A stretch of 35,683 bases of DNA. It comes from Verrucomicrobiota bacterium (lineage in GTDB: Bacteria > Verrucomicrobiota > Verrucomicrobiia > JADLBR01). The notes under the pieces were generated by a model. That model worked only from the letters and a program-made list of their open reading frames with translations, ran no database searches and was not told where the DNA came from. Positions 22,811 through 30,916 of this stretch are shown piece by piece. The first letter of the stretch is position 1. Each line of letters starts with the position of its first letter. The stretch lies in NCBI GenBank assembly GCA_029560585.1, contig JAKQKQ010000108.1, positions 1-35,683 of the forward strand, read 5' to 3'. The position numbers and the translations under genes were made by a program.

Positions 22811-23910
22811 AGGTCCCATTCTTCGATTTATCGCGCCAGCACCGCGCCCTGGCGTCGGAACTTGAGGCGGCCGTGCGGCCCGTCATCGAGAGCGGTGCCT
22901 TCATCCTGGGCCCCGAGGTCGCCGCCTTCGAGACGGATTTCGCCGCATTCTGCGGATGCCGACATGCCGTGGGCGTCGCCTGCGGGCTGGACGGCATCAA
23001 GCTGGCACTCCGCGCGCTGGATATAGGTCCCGGTGACGAGGTCATCACGGCCGCGAACACCTTCATCGCCACGGCGTTCGCCATCTCGTCGGCCGGCGCC
23101 ACGCCCGTCCTCGTCGATATCGATCCCGATACCTTCAACCTGGATCCCGCCAAGGCCGCCGCCGCCGTCACGCCCCGCACGCGCGCCCTCATGCCCGTGC
23201 ACCTCTATGGCCAACCCGCCGAAATGAAACCCCTGCTCGCCCTGGCGCGCAAAAAAGGTCTCCATGTGATCGAGGACGCCTCGCAGGCGCATGGGGCGCG
23301 CTATCGCGGCACCCGCGCGGGCTCGCTCGGGGCAATCGGCGTGTTCAGCTTCTACCCCGCAAAGAATCTCGGCGCATTTGGCGATGGCGGACTCGCCACG
23401 ACGAGCGACGAAACCCTCGCCCGCAAGATCGCGACGCTCCGCAATTACGGTTCGATCGTGAAGTATCATCACGATCTCATGGGCGAAAACAGTCGCCTCG
23501 ACACGGTCCAGGCCGCCATCCTGCGCGCCAAACTCCGGCACCTCGACGCCTGGAACGCCGCCCGTCGCCGCCTCGCCGCCCGCTACGAGGAACTCCTCCG
23601 CGGCGCGGGCGACCTCGTCCTTCCAAAACCACCACCCCACCTCGAGCACGTCTATCACCTCTACGTCGTGCGCACCCGGAGGCGCGACGCGCTCCAGAAA
23701 TTCCTGACGGAACAGGGCATCGGCTGCATGATCCACTATCCCGTTCCCATCCACCTGCAGAAGGCCTACCAAGGCCATCCGTGGAAACCCGGCCAGTTCC
23801 CCATCACCGAACAGTTCGCCGGCGAAATCCTCTCGCTCCCCCTGTTTCCAGAACTGACCGATTCGGAACAAGAATGCGTCGCGGAAACCGTCGGCCGCTT
23901 TTTCCGGTGA
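22807..23910 (+). CDS. wbpE: DegT/DnrJ/EryC1/StrS sugar aminotransferase (WbpE-like)
   Basis: This PLP enzyme of 367 residues begins MKVPFFDLSRQH and shows GLDGIKLALRALDIGPGDEV (60-79), EDASQAHGA (156-164) with D157 and Q160 for PLP, and SFYPAKNLGAFGDGG (181-195) with K186 as the Schiff-base lysine. NYGS and DTVQAAIL are further family marks. WbpE aminates the 3-keto sugar made by WbpB, using glutamate. The translational overlap with the WbpD-like gene supports a shared pathway. The order here is B-D-E. Other keto-sugars cannot be excluded. Confidence 0.93.
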   Translation: MKVPFFDLSRQHRALASELEAAVRPVIESGAFILGPEVAAFETDFAAFCGCRHAVGVACGLDGIKLALRALDIGPGDEVITAANTFIATAFAISSAGATPVLVDIDPDTFNLDPAKAAAAVTPRTRALMPVHLYGQPAEMKPLLALARKKGLHVIEDASQAHGARYRGTRAGSLGAIGVFSFYPAKNLGAFGDGGLATTSDETLARKIATLRNYGSIVKYHHDLMGENSRLDTVQAAILRAKLRHLDAWNAARRRLAARYEELLRGAGDLVLPKPPPHLEHVYHLYVVRTRRRDALQKFLTEQGIGCMIHYPVPIHLQKAYQGHPWKPGQFPITEQFAGEILSLPLFPELTDSEQECVAETVGRFFR

Positions 23911-23917
23911 CGACGCC

Positions 23918-25015
23918 ATGACCCACGCCCCGAGGCCATTGGCACCATCCGCCACCAAGGCCCTCTTCCTCGACCTCCTGCCCGACGAGTATCCGCTCAC
24001 GGACGCGCCCCCCTTCCGCAAGCGCCAGATCGCCGAGTGGGTCTTCAAGAAACGTGCGGCCTCCTTTACGGACATGAGCAGCCTCCCGGCCGCATGGCGC
24101 GCCGATCTCGACATCCGCTTCACGCTCCGGGCCCTCGAACTCGCGCGCTCTCAGGGCGCGACGGACGCCACCCGGAAGTTCCTGTGGCGCCTAAACGACG
24201 GCGCCCTCGTGGAATCGGTCCTCATCCCCGCCTCGCCCGCCCTCTATGGCGAGACATCCGATCGCCTCACGCTCTGCATTTCCACCCAGGTCGGCTGCGC
24301 GTACGGCTGCCGGTTTTGCGCCAGCGGGCTCGATGGCTTCAGGCGCAACCTCTCGCCCGGCGAGATCGTCGCGCAGATCATGGCCGCAGAAACCGCCTCC
24401 GCTTCGCGCGTGAACAACCTCGTGTTCATGGGGATGGGAGAACCCCTCGCCAACTACGACAACCTCATGCGCGCCATCGACATCATCAATGCCCCATGGG
24501 GCCTTGGCATCGGCGCGCGCCACATCACCGTCTCCACCAGCGGTCTGGTGCCCGCGATCCTCCGCCTCGCTGACGACCCCCGGCAGATACGCCTCGCCAT
24601 CTCCCTCCACGGCGCGACCGATGAGGTCCGCGATCGCATCATGCCCATCAACCGGAAATACCCCGTCGCCGATCTCATGGAAGCCTGCGCACAATATCGT
24701 GCGAAAAAGCACCGCGTCCTCACCTTCGAGTACATCCTCATCGATGGCATCAATGACGATCCCGCCCAGGCCCGCCTCCTCGCCGAACACGCCCGCCGCC
24801 TCCGCGCCAAGGTCAACCTCATCCCCTATAACCCCGTCCACGGCCTCCGCTTCCGCACGCCATCGGATGCGCGCATGGCCGCCTTCGCGGGCGTCCTCGA
24901 GGCCCGCCGCGTTCCCGCCACCGTCCGCCGCGAGAAGGGCACCGGCATCGACGCCGCCTGCGGCCAACTCCGCCTCAAGACGATCCGCGCCGAGGAACCC
25001 AAGAGACGTTCGTAG
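23918..25015 (+). CDS. rlmN: 23S rRNA/tRNA adenine-C2 methyltransferase RlmN
   Basis: RlmN is a radical SAM enzyme that methylates C2 of A2503 in 23S rRNA and A37 in some tRNAs. The 365-residue protein has an N-terminal helical domain (about 1-100) and the iron-sulfur motif C127-AYG-C131-RF-C134. It also shows NNLVFMGMGEPLANYDN and a C-terminal GIDAACGQLR carrying the conserved second-site cysteine. The ATG lies 7 bp after the aminotransferase stop, so this housekeeping gene is apparently read from the polysaccharide operon. Nothing is truncated. Confidence 0.96.
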   Translation: MTHAPRPLAPSATKALFLDLLPDEYPLTDAPPFRKRQIAEWVFKKRAASFTDMSSLPAAWRADLDIRFTLRALELARSQGATDATRKFLWRLNDGALVESVLIPASPALYGETSDRLTLCISTQVGCAYGCRFCASGLDGFRRNLSPGEIVAQIMAAETASASRVNNLVFMGMGEPLANYDNLMRAIDIINAPWGLGIGARHITVSTSGLVPAILRLADDPRQIRLAISLHGATDEVRDRIMPINRKYPVADLMEACAQYRAKKHRVLTFEYILIDGINDDPAQARLLAEHARRLRAKVNLIPYNPVHGLRFRTPSDARMAAFAGVLEARRVPATVRREKGTGIDAACGQLRLKTIRAEEPKRRS

Positions 25016-25057
25016 CCGAACACGTCAGCGCTTGGACAGGCCGTCAGCCCGCACCCG

Positions 25058-25076
25058 CGATCGCCCCAGGCGATCG
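25058..25076. terminator. Hairpin between convergent genes
   Basis: CGATCGCC and GGCGATCG form a perfect 8-bp stem with a 3-nt loop, 42 bp after the rlmN stop and 11 bp before the stop of the converging gene. Its place suggests bidirectional termination, although no T-run follows on either strand. Confidence 0.5.
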
Positions 25077-25087
25077 ATCACTCCCCA

Positions 25088-25564
25088 TTACTTTCCGTCG
25101 CGGCGCTGTCGCGCCTCGCCCACCTTGGCCGCATAGGCCGCCAACAGATCCCGTTCTTGGGTCGTCATCTGAATGCCCGGCGACGTGAGAAAGGTCGCGC
25201 ACGTCGCCTGGATCTGCGCCAGCGCGGCGTTGCGTTGCCCGCCATTGCCGGCGTTGGCGACCATCGTGTCGGCGCCCTGGAGCACCCCGATGACGTTGAG
25301 GGCCGCATTGCGATTGGCGCGGAACATCCGGTCACGCAGCACGGGGGAGAACTGGCCCCAGAGCGCCAGCGCGCCCTCGGCAGTCGATGCCGAACCGAGC
25401 GACTCCTGCGGCGGGAAACGCACGGATGATGGTCGGGCGCCGCCCCCCTTCTGCACCTCCGCGGCCTTCCGTCGCGCCTTCTCCAGTGCGTCCGCCCGGC
25501 TGTCCCCACCGATGGCCGACGCCGCCCAACCCAAGAACACCGCGACCGTCACACATCGCCTCAT
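25088..25564 (-). CDS. Small secreted protein of unknown function
   Basis: From the ATG at 25564 the product has 158 residues and begins MRRCVTVAVFLGWAASAIGG, a probable signal peptide cut near AIGG or shortly after. The mature part is Ala- and Arg-rich, without recognised motifs, and contains ANRNAALNVIGVLQGADTMV. It is probably helical and periplasmic or secreted. GGGGGAG lies 3 nt before this start; earlier ATGs at 25588 and 25600 are in frame, and the one at 25588 overlaps the zwf stop. The gene directly follows zwf, so the two are probably co-transcribed. I do not recognise the family. Confidence 0.6.
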   Translation of the reverse strand: MRRCVTVAVFLGWAASAIGGDSRADALEKARRKAAEVQKGGGARPSSVRFPPQESLGSASTAEGALALWGQFSPVLRDRMFRANRNAALNVIGVLQGADTMVANAGNGGQRNAALAQIQATCATFLTSPGIQMTTQERDLLAAYAAKVGEARQRRDGK

Positions 25565-25584
25565 GATCTCCCCCGCACTCCTCA

Positions 25585-27075
25585 TCATTCCGTCACCCAT
25601 CGATAGTCCCTCTCGCCCGGCAGATCATCCGCCGCGGCCGGCCCCCAACTCCGCCGCGGGTACTCGTGCACCGGCAGCCCGCCCCACTGGCCCTGAATCG
25701 AGTCAACCAACCGCCATGCCTCCCGGACCTCGTCATCGCGGGTGAAGAGCGTGCTGTCCCCGTTAAGCGCGTCGGACAGCAGCCGCTCGTAGGCCTCGGG
25801 TGTGTAGGAACCGAATCGGCTCGCGTAGCTGAAATCCATGTCCACCGGCTGGATCACGCCCTGCCCTGGTTTCTTGGTGTTGAATCGGAGGAGGATTCCC
25901 TCGTCGGGCTGCAGCCGCAGCGTCAGCGCATTGCGCGCGAGCGCCGGCCCGCACCGCGCCTGGAAGAGCACGCTCGGCGGACGCCGGAACACCACCGCGA
26001 TCTCGCTCGTGCGGCGCTGCAGCATCTTGCCCGTCCTCAGCAGAAATGGCACCTCCGACCACCGCCAGTTGTCGATCATCAGGCGCACCCCGACGTACGT
26101 TTCCGTGCCCGACGCGGGATCGACCCTCGGCTCGTTGCAATAACCCTCGTACTGCCCCCGCACCACGTTCCGCGACAAGTCCCCGGCGCGGAAGGAGGGG
26201 ATCGAGCGCAGCACCTTCACTTTCTCGTCCCGCAGCGATTCCGCATCCAGCGATGCGGGCGGCTCCATCGCCGTCAGGGTCAGCAGTTGCAGCAGGTGGT
26301 TCTGCAGCATGTCGCGCAGCGCCCCGGCCCCATCGTAATAGCCGCCGCGTGTGCCCACGCCCTCGGTCTCCGCCACCGTGATCTGCACGTGATCCACGTA
26401 CCTCCGGTTCCACAGGGGCTCATACACCGAATTGGCAAAACGGAAGTACAGCAGGTTTTGGACCGTCTCCTTGCCCAGGTAGTGGTCGATGCGATACACC
26501 GCCCGCTCGTCCGTGGCCGCGTGCAGCGCCTCGCTCAACCGGGCCGCGCTCCGCCCGTCCACGCCGAATGGTTTCTCGACCACGATCTTCTGCCGCGCCC
26601 GATCGCCCACCAGGCCGACCGCCGCCAGCCGCCTCGGCACCTCGCCGAAATACTCCGGCGAGGTCGCCAGATAGAATAGAAAGTGTCCGCCGATGGCCCC
26701 GGCTCCCGGCAGGCCGCGCAGCCGCGACGCGAGGCCCTCGTAGGCCGCCGGATCATCGAACGCGCCGACGTGGTATGACAGGCGCGCCTCAAAAACGGCC
26801 CACTCGGCGGGGTTGATCGGTCTTGATCGAGAGAACCTCTCCACCCCCTCGCGCATCTCCGCCCGGAACTCGGCGTCGCTCTTGGGACGCCTCGCGAAAC
26901 CGACAACAGCAAAATCCCCCGGCAGCCGTTTCTCGCGAAACAGATTGAACAGCGCCGGCACCAGTTTCCGCGACGTCAGATCGCCCGACGCCCCGAAAAT
27001 CACCAGCGCGAACGGGGGGGGCACCCTCGCCGATACATCGATCTCGCACACCTCGGGCTGCACCAGATCCGCCAT
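25585..27075 (-). CDS. zwf: Glucose-6-phosphate 1-dehydrogenase
   Basis: Zwf oxidises glucose-6-phosphate to 6-phosphogluconolactone with NADP, opening the oxidative pentose phosphate or Entner-Doudoroff route. From the ATG at 27075, preceded by AAGG at 5 nt, the protein has 496 residues, normal for the family. It shows the coenzyme loop [11 protein letters not shown] (28-38), VVEKPFG (166-172) and the active-site RIDHYLGKE (195-203). The frame is open a little further upstream (27111) without support. No pgl or gnd gene is next to it; a spermidine-synthase-like gene precedes it by 87 bp. Confidence 0.96.
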   Translation of the reverse strand: MADLVQPEVCEIDVSARVPPPFALVIFGASGDLTSRKLVPALFNLFREKRLPGDFAVVGFARRPKSDAEFRAEMREGVERFSRSRPINPAEWAVFEARLSYHVGAFDDPAAYEGLASRLRGLPGAGAIGGHFLFYLATSPEYFGEVPRRLAAVGLVGDRARQKIVVEKPFGVDGRSAARLSEALHAATDERAVYRIDHYLGKETVQNLLYFRFANSVYEPLWNRRYVDHVQITVAETEGVGTRGGYYDGAGALRDMLQNHLLQLLTLTAMEPPASLDAESLRDEKVKVLRSIPSFRAGDLSRNVVRGQYEGYCNEPRVDPASGTETYVGVRLMIDNWRWSEVPFLLRTGKMLQRRTSEIAVVFRRPPSVLFQARCGPALARNALTLRLQPDEGILLRFNTKKPGQGVIQPVDMDFSYASRFGSYTPEAYERLLSDALNGDSTLFTRDDEVREAWRLVDSIQGQWGGLPVHEYPRRSWGPAAADDLPGERDYRWVTE

Positions 27076-27162
27076 CAGACCTTTCTTAAACCAAGCGCAA
27101 CGGATGTCCATCCGGCGATGGGAATCGATGGTCCGCCGGACTCTGAAGGGCGGTCGCCAGAG

Positions 27163-27885
27163 CTATCGCCGGCGCAGGCGCTCGACCCGGATCCCCTCCC
27201 AGAATCGCCGGTCCTTCTCTTCCTGGATCCGCCCGCCAAAATGACGGAGGGTGCCCCCGGGAAGCACGCAATCGCCCCCCACCAGCACCTCGTTCATCCC
27301 CTCCGCAGACCGGACCGAGCGCACTTCCGAGAAGGCCTGCCCCATCTCGCGCCTGACCGTCGATTGCACCCGGCGGTGCCCCGGCCCGATGATCATGTTC
27401 ACGACCACCAGCCCGCCCGGGGACAGGCGCCGCCGGTATAGCGCCAGCAAATCGCCGTCGGGCGGCCGGGGCCGCCACACGTCTTCCCTTCCGGTCACAT
27501 AGAGGTCATCGATCAGCACATCGTAGCGCCTCCGGTCCCGCAGCACGAAGTCGTACGCGTCCGCGATCACGGCCTCGACGCCCAGCCCATCCAACCCCAT
27601 GTGCTCCCGGGCCATGGCCACGACCCCCGCGTCCAGCTCCACCGCCGTTACCCGGGTCTCTGGTGAAACGGCGCGCAGTTGCCTCGCCACCGTCCCGCCA
27701 CCGAGCCCCAGCATCAGCACCGTGGCAGGGGGGCCCGCGGGCCGCAGCAGGCACGCCGCGGTGATCGCGTCCCACGCCAGCCCGGTCATCAGGAGCCGCG
27801 GGTGCCACGAGCTGAAGCTTGCCCCCGCCACCTCGAGGTCCACCCGCCCCGCCCGACGACGCAATCTCACCTTGTTCTTCAACAT
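27163..27885 (-). CDS. Spermidine-synthase-like SAM-binding protein
   Basis: From the ATG at 27885 the product is 240 residues. It has VLMLGLGGGTVARQLRAVSP (about 56-75), VTAVELDAGVVAMAREHMGL and YDVLIDDLYVTGRED, the order seen in the spermidine synthase superfamily. It lacks a clear N-terminal tetramerisation domain and several polyamine-binding residues, so it may be a related methyltransferase or aminopropyltransferase-like protein with another substrate. The long upstream extension of the frame to 28008 looks non-coding. It lies head to head with the epimerase at 28011 across 125 bp and is followed by zwf. The function is not certain. Confidence 0.72.
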   Translation of the reverse strand: MLKNKVRLRRRAGRVDLEVAGASFSSWHPRLLMTGLAWDAITAACLLRPAGPPATVLMLGLGGGTVARQLRAVSPETRVTAVELDAGVVAMAREHMGLDGLGVEAVIADAYDFVLRDRRRYDVLIDDLYVTGREDVWRPRPPDGDLLALYRRRLSPGGLVVVNMIIGPGHRRVQSTVRREMGQAFSEVRSVRSAEGMNEVLVGGDCVLPGGTLRHFGGRIQEEKDRRFWEGIRVERLRRR

Positions 27886-28010
27886 CCCGTCTCTTCCCTC
27901 GTTTTGCCCATCTCGACCTGCGGCTTTGACTTTTGATCCGGATTCGCGGACGATAGTTTCATGTGCGGCGCCACGATGGCGCGTACGCGAAAATCCCCGG
28001 AGAAGCAAAC

Positions 28011-28985
28011 TTGAAGATCCTGGTCACCGGAGCCGCCGGATTCATCGGCAGCACCCTCGCGGGGGCCCTGCTCGGCCGCGGCGACGAGGTCGTGGGCCTC
28101 GACAACTTCAACGACTACTACAGCCCCGCGCGCAAGCGCGCCAACATCGCCCCGCTCCTCCGGAACCCGCGCTTCCGCCTCATCGAGGGCGATTTCTCCG
28201 ACCCCGCCATCGCCCGCGATGCGGTCGCATGGAAACCCGCCGCCATCGCCCACATCGGCGCCATGGGGAGCGTCCGCTATTCGGTCAAGAATCCCGCGCT
28301 CTTCGTCCAGGTCAACATCGTCGGCACCGCGAACCTCCTCGAGGCCGCGCGCCTGGCGGGCGTGCCGCACTTCGTGTTCGCCTCCACCTCCTCCGTCTAC
28401 GGGCAGACCGACAAGATCCCCTTTGTCGAAGGCGACCCCACCGACCGACCGCTCGCGCCCTACCCCGCATCGAAGAAGGCCGGCGAGATCATGGGGTACG
28501 CCTACCACAACATGCACGGCATGTCCTTCACCGCCCTGCGCTTCTTCAACGTGTACGGCCCCAAGGGCCGACCCGACATGATGCCCTACATCGTCACCGA
28601 CAGCCTCGTTCACGGCAAGGAGATCACCCTCTTCGACGCCGGCGCCATGCGCCGCGACTGGACCTTCGTCGGCGATATCCTCGAGGGCGTCATCGCCGCC
28701 ATCGATAAACCCCTCGGCTACGAGATCATCAACCTCGGTCGCGGCGAACCCATCGACATGAATGCGTTCGTCCACATCGCCGAGGAGATCGCCGACAAGA
28801 AGGCCATCATCCGCGTCGCGCCCGCCCCCGCCAGCGAGCCGAAGGTCACTTTCGCCAACGTCGACAAGGCACGCCGCCTCCTCGCTTATAACCCCCGCGT
28901 CTCCGTGCGTGAGGGCCTCGCCCGCTTCTGGGAATGGTATACGAAAGAGGCGATGGCACCGCCCGCGACCGCATCGACGGACTAG
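28011..28985 (+). CDS. UDP-glucuronate 4-epimerase-like SDR
   Basis: The 324-residue extended SDR has TGAAGFIGSTLAGALL (6-21) and GLDNFNDYYSPARKRANIAPLL, a mark of UDP-glucuronate/UDP-glucose epimerases of the LpsL/CapI type. GSVRYSVKNP, STSSVYG, YPASKKAGE (Tyr-Lys pair) and RFFNVYGPKGRPDM follow, with the ending FWEWYTKE. It would convert UDP-glucuronate to UDP-galacturonate for surface polysaccharide. The start is TTG at 28011, preceded by GGAG at 8 nt, and the frame is open back to 27963. It is followed by a repeat-rich gap rather than by other sugar genes. Confidence 0.87.
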   Translation: MKILVTGAAGFIGSTLAGALLGRGDEVVGLDNFNDYYSPARKRANIAPLLRNPRFRLIEGDFSDPAIARDAVAWKPAAIAHIGAMGSVRYSVKNPALFVQVNIVGTANLLEAARLAGVPHFVFASTSSVYGQTDKIPFVEGDPTDRPLAPYPASKKAGEIMGYAYHNMHGMSFTALRFFNVYGPKGRPDMMPYIVTDSLVHGKEITLFDAGAMRRDWTFVGDILEGVIAAIDKPLGYEIINLGRGEPIDMNAFVHIAEEIADKKAIIRVAPAPASEPKVTFANVDKARRLLAYNPRVSVREGLARFWEWYTKEAMAPPATASTD

Positions 28986-29246
28986 CTCGGAAATTCCGTT
29001 TGCTCGCAAAAAGCGGCCCGTGGACGGTCCGCACTCCAAGGACCTTCGGCCGAAATCCGGCGGCATCTTGGGACGATGTCGGCACCCCGTGACAATGCCC
29101 CGTTTCGCGCGCAGCGCCGTGGACTGCGGTGCGTCCTCGCACCGCTTTGCACCGCAAGAGGACCAGGCATTTTCAGCCCCGGTGGTGCCCCGCCGCGCGC
29201 CGGCGGCGGGGCTAACTCGAGAATTCCGTTTGCTCGCCAAAGCGGC
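28983..29246. repeat. Direct repeats and family D nested hairpins in a 398-bp gap
   Basis: A 34-35 nt direct repeat containing AATTCCGTTTGCTCGC occurs at 28983-29017 and 29213-29246, differing at a few positions. Between them lie GCGGCCCG-TGGA-CGGTCCGC followed by ACTCCAAG (29013-29040) and GGACT followed by GCGGTGCG-TCCT-CGCACCGC (29121-29145). These are inverted versions of the family D unit at 4231-4309. The stop codon of the epimerase (28983-28985) overlaps the first direct repeat. Nothing gene-like was seen in the gap up to 29383. Confidence 0.7.
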
Positions 29247-29383
29247 GCGGTCGTGAGACGGCAATCCTGCCCGCGACTCGCGCCCACGCTTCGGCGCGCG
29301 CGGGTCTGCCCAACCCAATAAACTATCGCGACTGCTGGCAACCGATGAATGCTGTGGAAGGGTTTCGCACCAGAATCTCTCCT

Positions 29384-29776
29384 ATGTCAAAAGACCCCTT
29401 CTCCGATGCCTACCGACGTGGCATCGAGCTATTCAATCGCGGCGAGTACTTTGACGCCCACGAGGTCTGGGAGGACCCTTGGCGCGGCACCCAGGGGGAT
29501 GATCGCCTGTTCTATCAGGGCCTCATCCAGGCGGCCGTGGCGCTGGAACATCTCTGTCGCGGCAATCGGCGGAGCGCCGCAACCGTCTGGCGCAACTGTC
29601 GCCCCAAGCTCGTCGCGCTGCCCGTCCATTTCATGGGCATGGATCTCCGGAGCTTCGTCGCCGCCATGGAGGTCGCGCTCCAGCCGGCGCTCGCGCCCGG
29701 AGCCGGGGCCGCCGCGTTCGACCGATCATCGGCGCCCATCATCCGCATCGATTCGTCGCATCAGGGCCCACAGTGA
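29384..29776 (+). CDS. DUF309 family protein
   Basis: From the ATG at 29384 the protein has 130 residues and the DUF309 signature: YRRGIELFNRGEYFDAHEVWEDPWRG (about 9-34), DRLFYQGLIQAAVALEHLCRGNRRSA (about 39-64). The conserved His-Glu and Trp residues suggest a small helical, possibly metal-binding protein. The biochemical function of DUF309 is unknown to me. The frame stays open to 29345 without support. Its TGA lies within the family C hairpin repeat shared with the converging methyltransferase. Confidence 0.85.
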   Translation: MSKDPFSDAYRRGIELFNRGEYFDAHEVWEDPWRGTQGDDRLFYQGLIQAAVALEHLCRGNRRSAATVWRNCRPKLVALPVHFMGMDLRSFVAAMEVALQPALAPGAGAAAFDRSSAPIIRIDSSHQGPQ

Positions 29777-29806
29777 ATCGCGGACGCCGGGGACGGCGTC
29801 CCTCAC
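29774..29806 (-). repeat. Minimal family C hairpin between two convergent stop codons
   Basis: TGAATCGC and the hairpin GGACGCCGGGGACGGCGTCC (29782-29801) with CTCAC occupy the whole space between DUF309 (stop 29774-29776) and the methyltransferase (stop 29803-29805). Both stop codons are part of the repeat; GTGAATCGCGGACGCC is identical at 14230-14244. It may also act as a bidirectional terminator, although no T-run is present. Confidence 0.85.
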
Positions 29807-30867
29807 GCTCTCCCGTAGTGAATGGTGAAAAGCTCCACGTAGTCCTCCGCGAGGTTCGTCGTGTCGCAGAGGCAGGTGAATTCTGGGCCCAGCCCATTCC
29901 TGAACAGATCGTGCCACTGCCCGCGCAGGGCGTGATAATCGGTCCGCTTGCCGCGCGGCAGCGTCAGCATGGAGACTGCCTCGGCCATGAGGAAATTATC
30001 GACGGCGGCTATCGCGAGTTCCACGGGCGCATCATGGCTGAAGACCCAGTCGATCACCCGCCCGTAGATCTGATACACCGAAAGTGCAAGCTCGGGCGAA
30101 TTCAGTTCCGGCAGGTCATTATTGCTGTCGAGCTCGAAGAGGACGAAATGGTCTATCCAGGGACCGAGCTTGCGCAGGTTGAACATCTTCGCCTCATAGG
30201 GGATGTGGTGGTAGGCGAAGGAACTCACGGCGACATCGTAATGTTCCCCGAGAGTATCGCTCAGGTCCTGGATCGGGCTGTTGATGCCTCTGATGACCGA
30301 TGGCGGAAATGTCTCGCCGACGGTTTTCACCGCAAGCTCCACCATCGCGGGGGAAGGATCGACGAGCAGGATCTGGCCGACGTCGCTGACTTTGCCGATC
30401 TCCTGCAGGCGCCTAACGAACTGTGCGGTAAGGGCGCCGTTCCCACACCCGATATCCATGATCCGCAAGGGTCCGTCGAATCGGGGCAGGGACTCGCAGG
30501 CCTGCCGCACGAATCCCTCCCGGCTTCTCTGGAGCAGCGGGACGCTCGCGAAATGCACGAACGGCCGCGGATCGACAAATGGCTTCTCGGGCATGACGAA
30601 TCTGCCCTTCTGCCGCTCGAGGAAGCTGTTCACGAAACCGTTGAAGAAGAGGCCGTGTTCCTCCTCCAGCACGCCCTCGCGAAACCACTTTGCCCCCAGT
30701 GCTTCCTGGCCGTGTGACATGAGCATCCCGCCCGCGTAGCAGCGGAAACAGGGGATGAGTTTATCCCGAACTTTTCCCCCCAGGCCGAAAGGCTCACATT
30801 CCTTGGCCAAGATCTCCCGGCCCAGACTCGCCCACCTGGCGCTCTCCGTTCGCGTGAGGAAGATCAT
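29803..30867 (-). CDS. SAM-dependent methyltransferase with N-terminal domain
   Basis: The protein has 354 residues. An N-terminal part of about 130 residues includes IPCFRCYAGGMLMSHGQEALGAKWF. It is followed by a class I methyltransferase domain with LRIMDIGCGNGALTAQFV (about 134-151), ILLVDPSPAMVELA (about 166-179) and YDVAVSSFAYHHIPYEAK (about 210-227). The C-terminal part has ELALSVYQIYGRVIDWVF. The substrate is unknown; methylation of a small molecule or lipid is possible. The ATG lies 49 bp after the Tat-exported protein gene, so they may be co-transcribed. Its stop lies in a family C hairpin. Confidence 0.83.
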   Translation of the reverse strand: MIFLTRTESARWASLGREILAKECEPFGLGGKVRDKLIPCFRCYAGGMLMSHGQEALGAKWFREGVLEEEHGLFFNGFVNSFLERQKGRFVMPEKPFVDPRPFVHFASVPLLQRSREGFVRQACESLPRFDGPLRIMDIGCGNGALTAQFVRRLQEIGKVSDVGQILLVDPSPAMVELAVKTVGETFPPSVIRGINSPIQDLSDTLGEHYDVAVSSFAYHHIPYEAKMFNLRKLGPWIDHFVLFELDSNNDLPELNSPELALSVYQIYGRVIDWVFSHDAPVELAIAAVDNFLMAEAVSMLTLPRGKRTDYHALRGQWHDLFRNGLGPEFTCLCDTTNLAEDYVELFTIHYGRA

Positions 30868-30916
30868 GCGGTGCCCTCCAATTACGATTGTCCTTTATGG
30901 AACACAGGCCCGGAGC

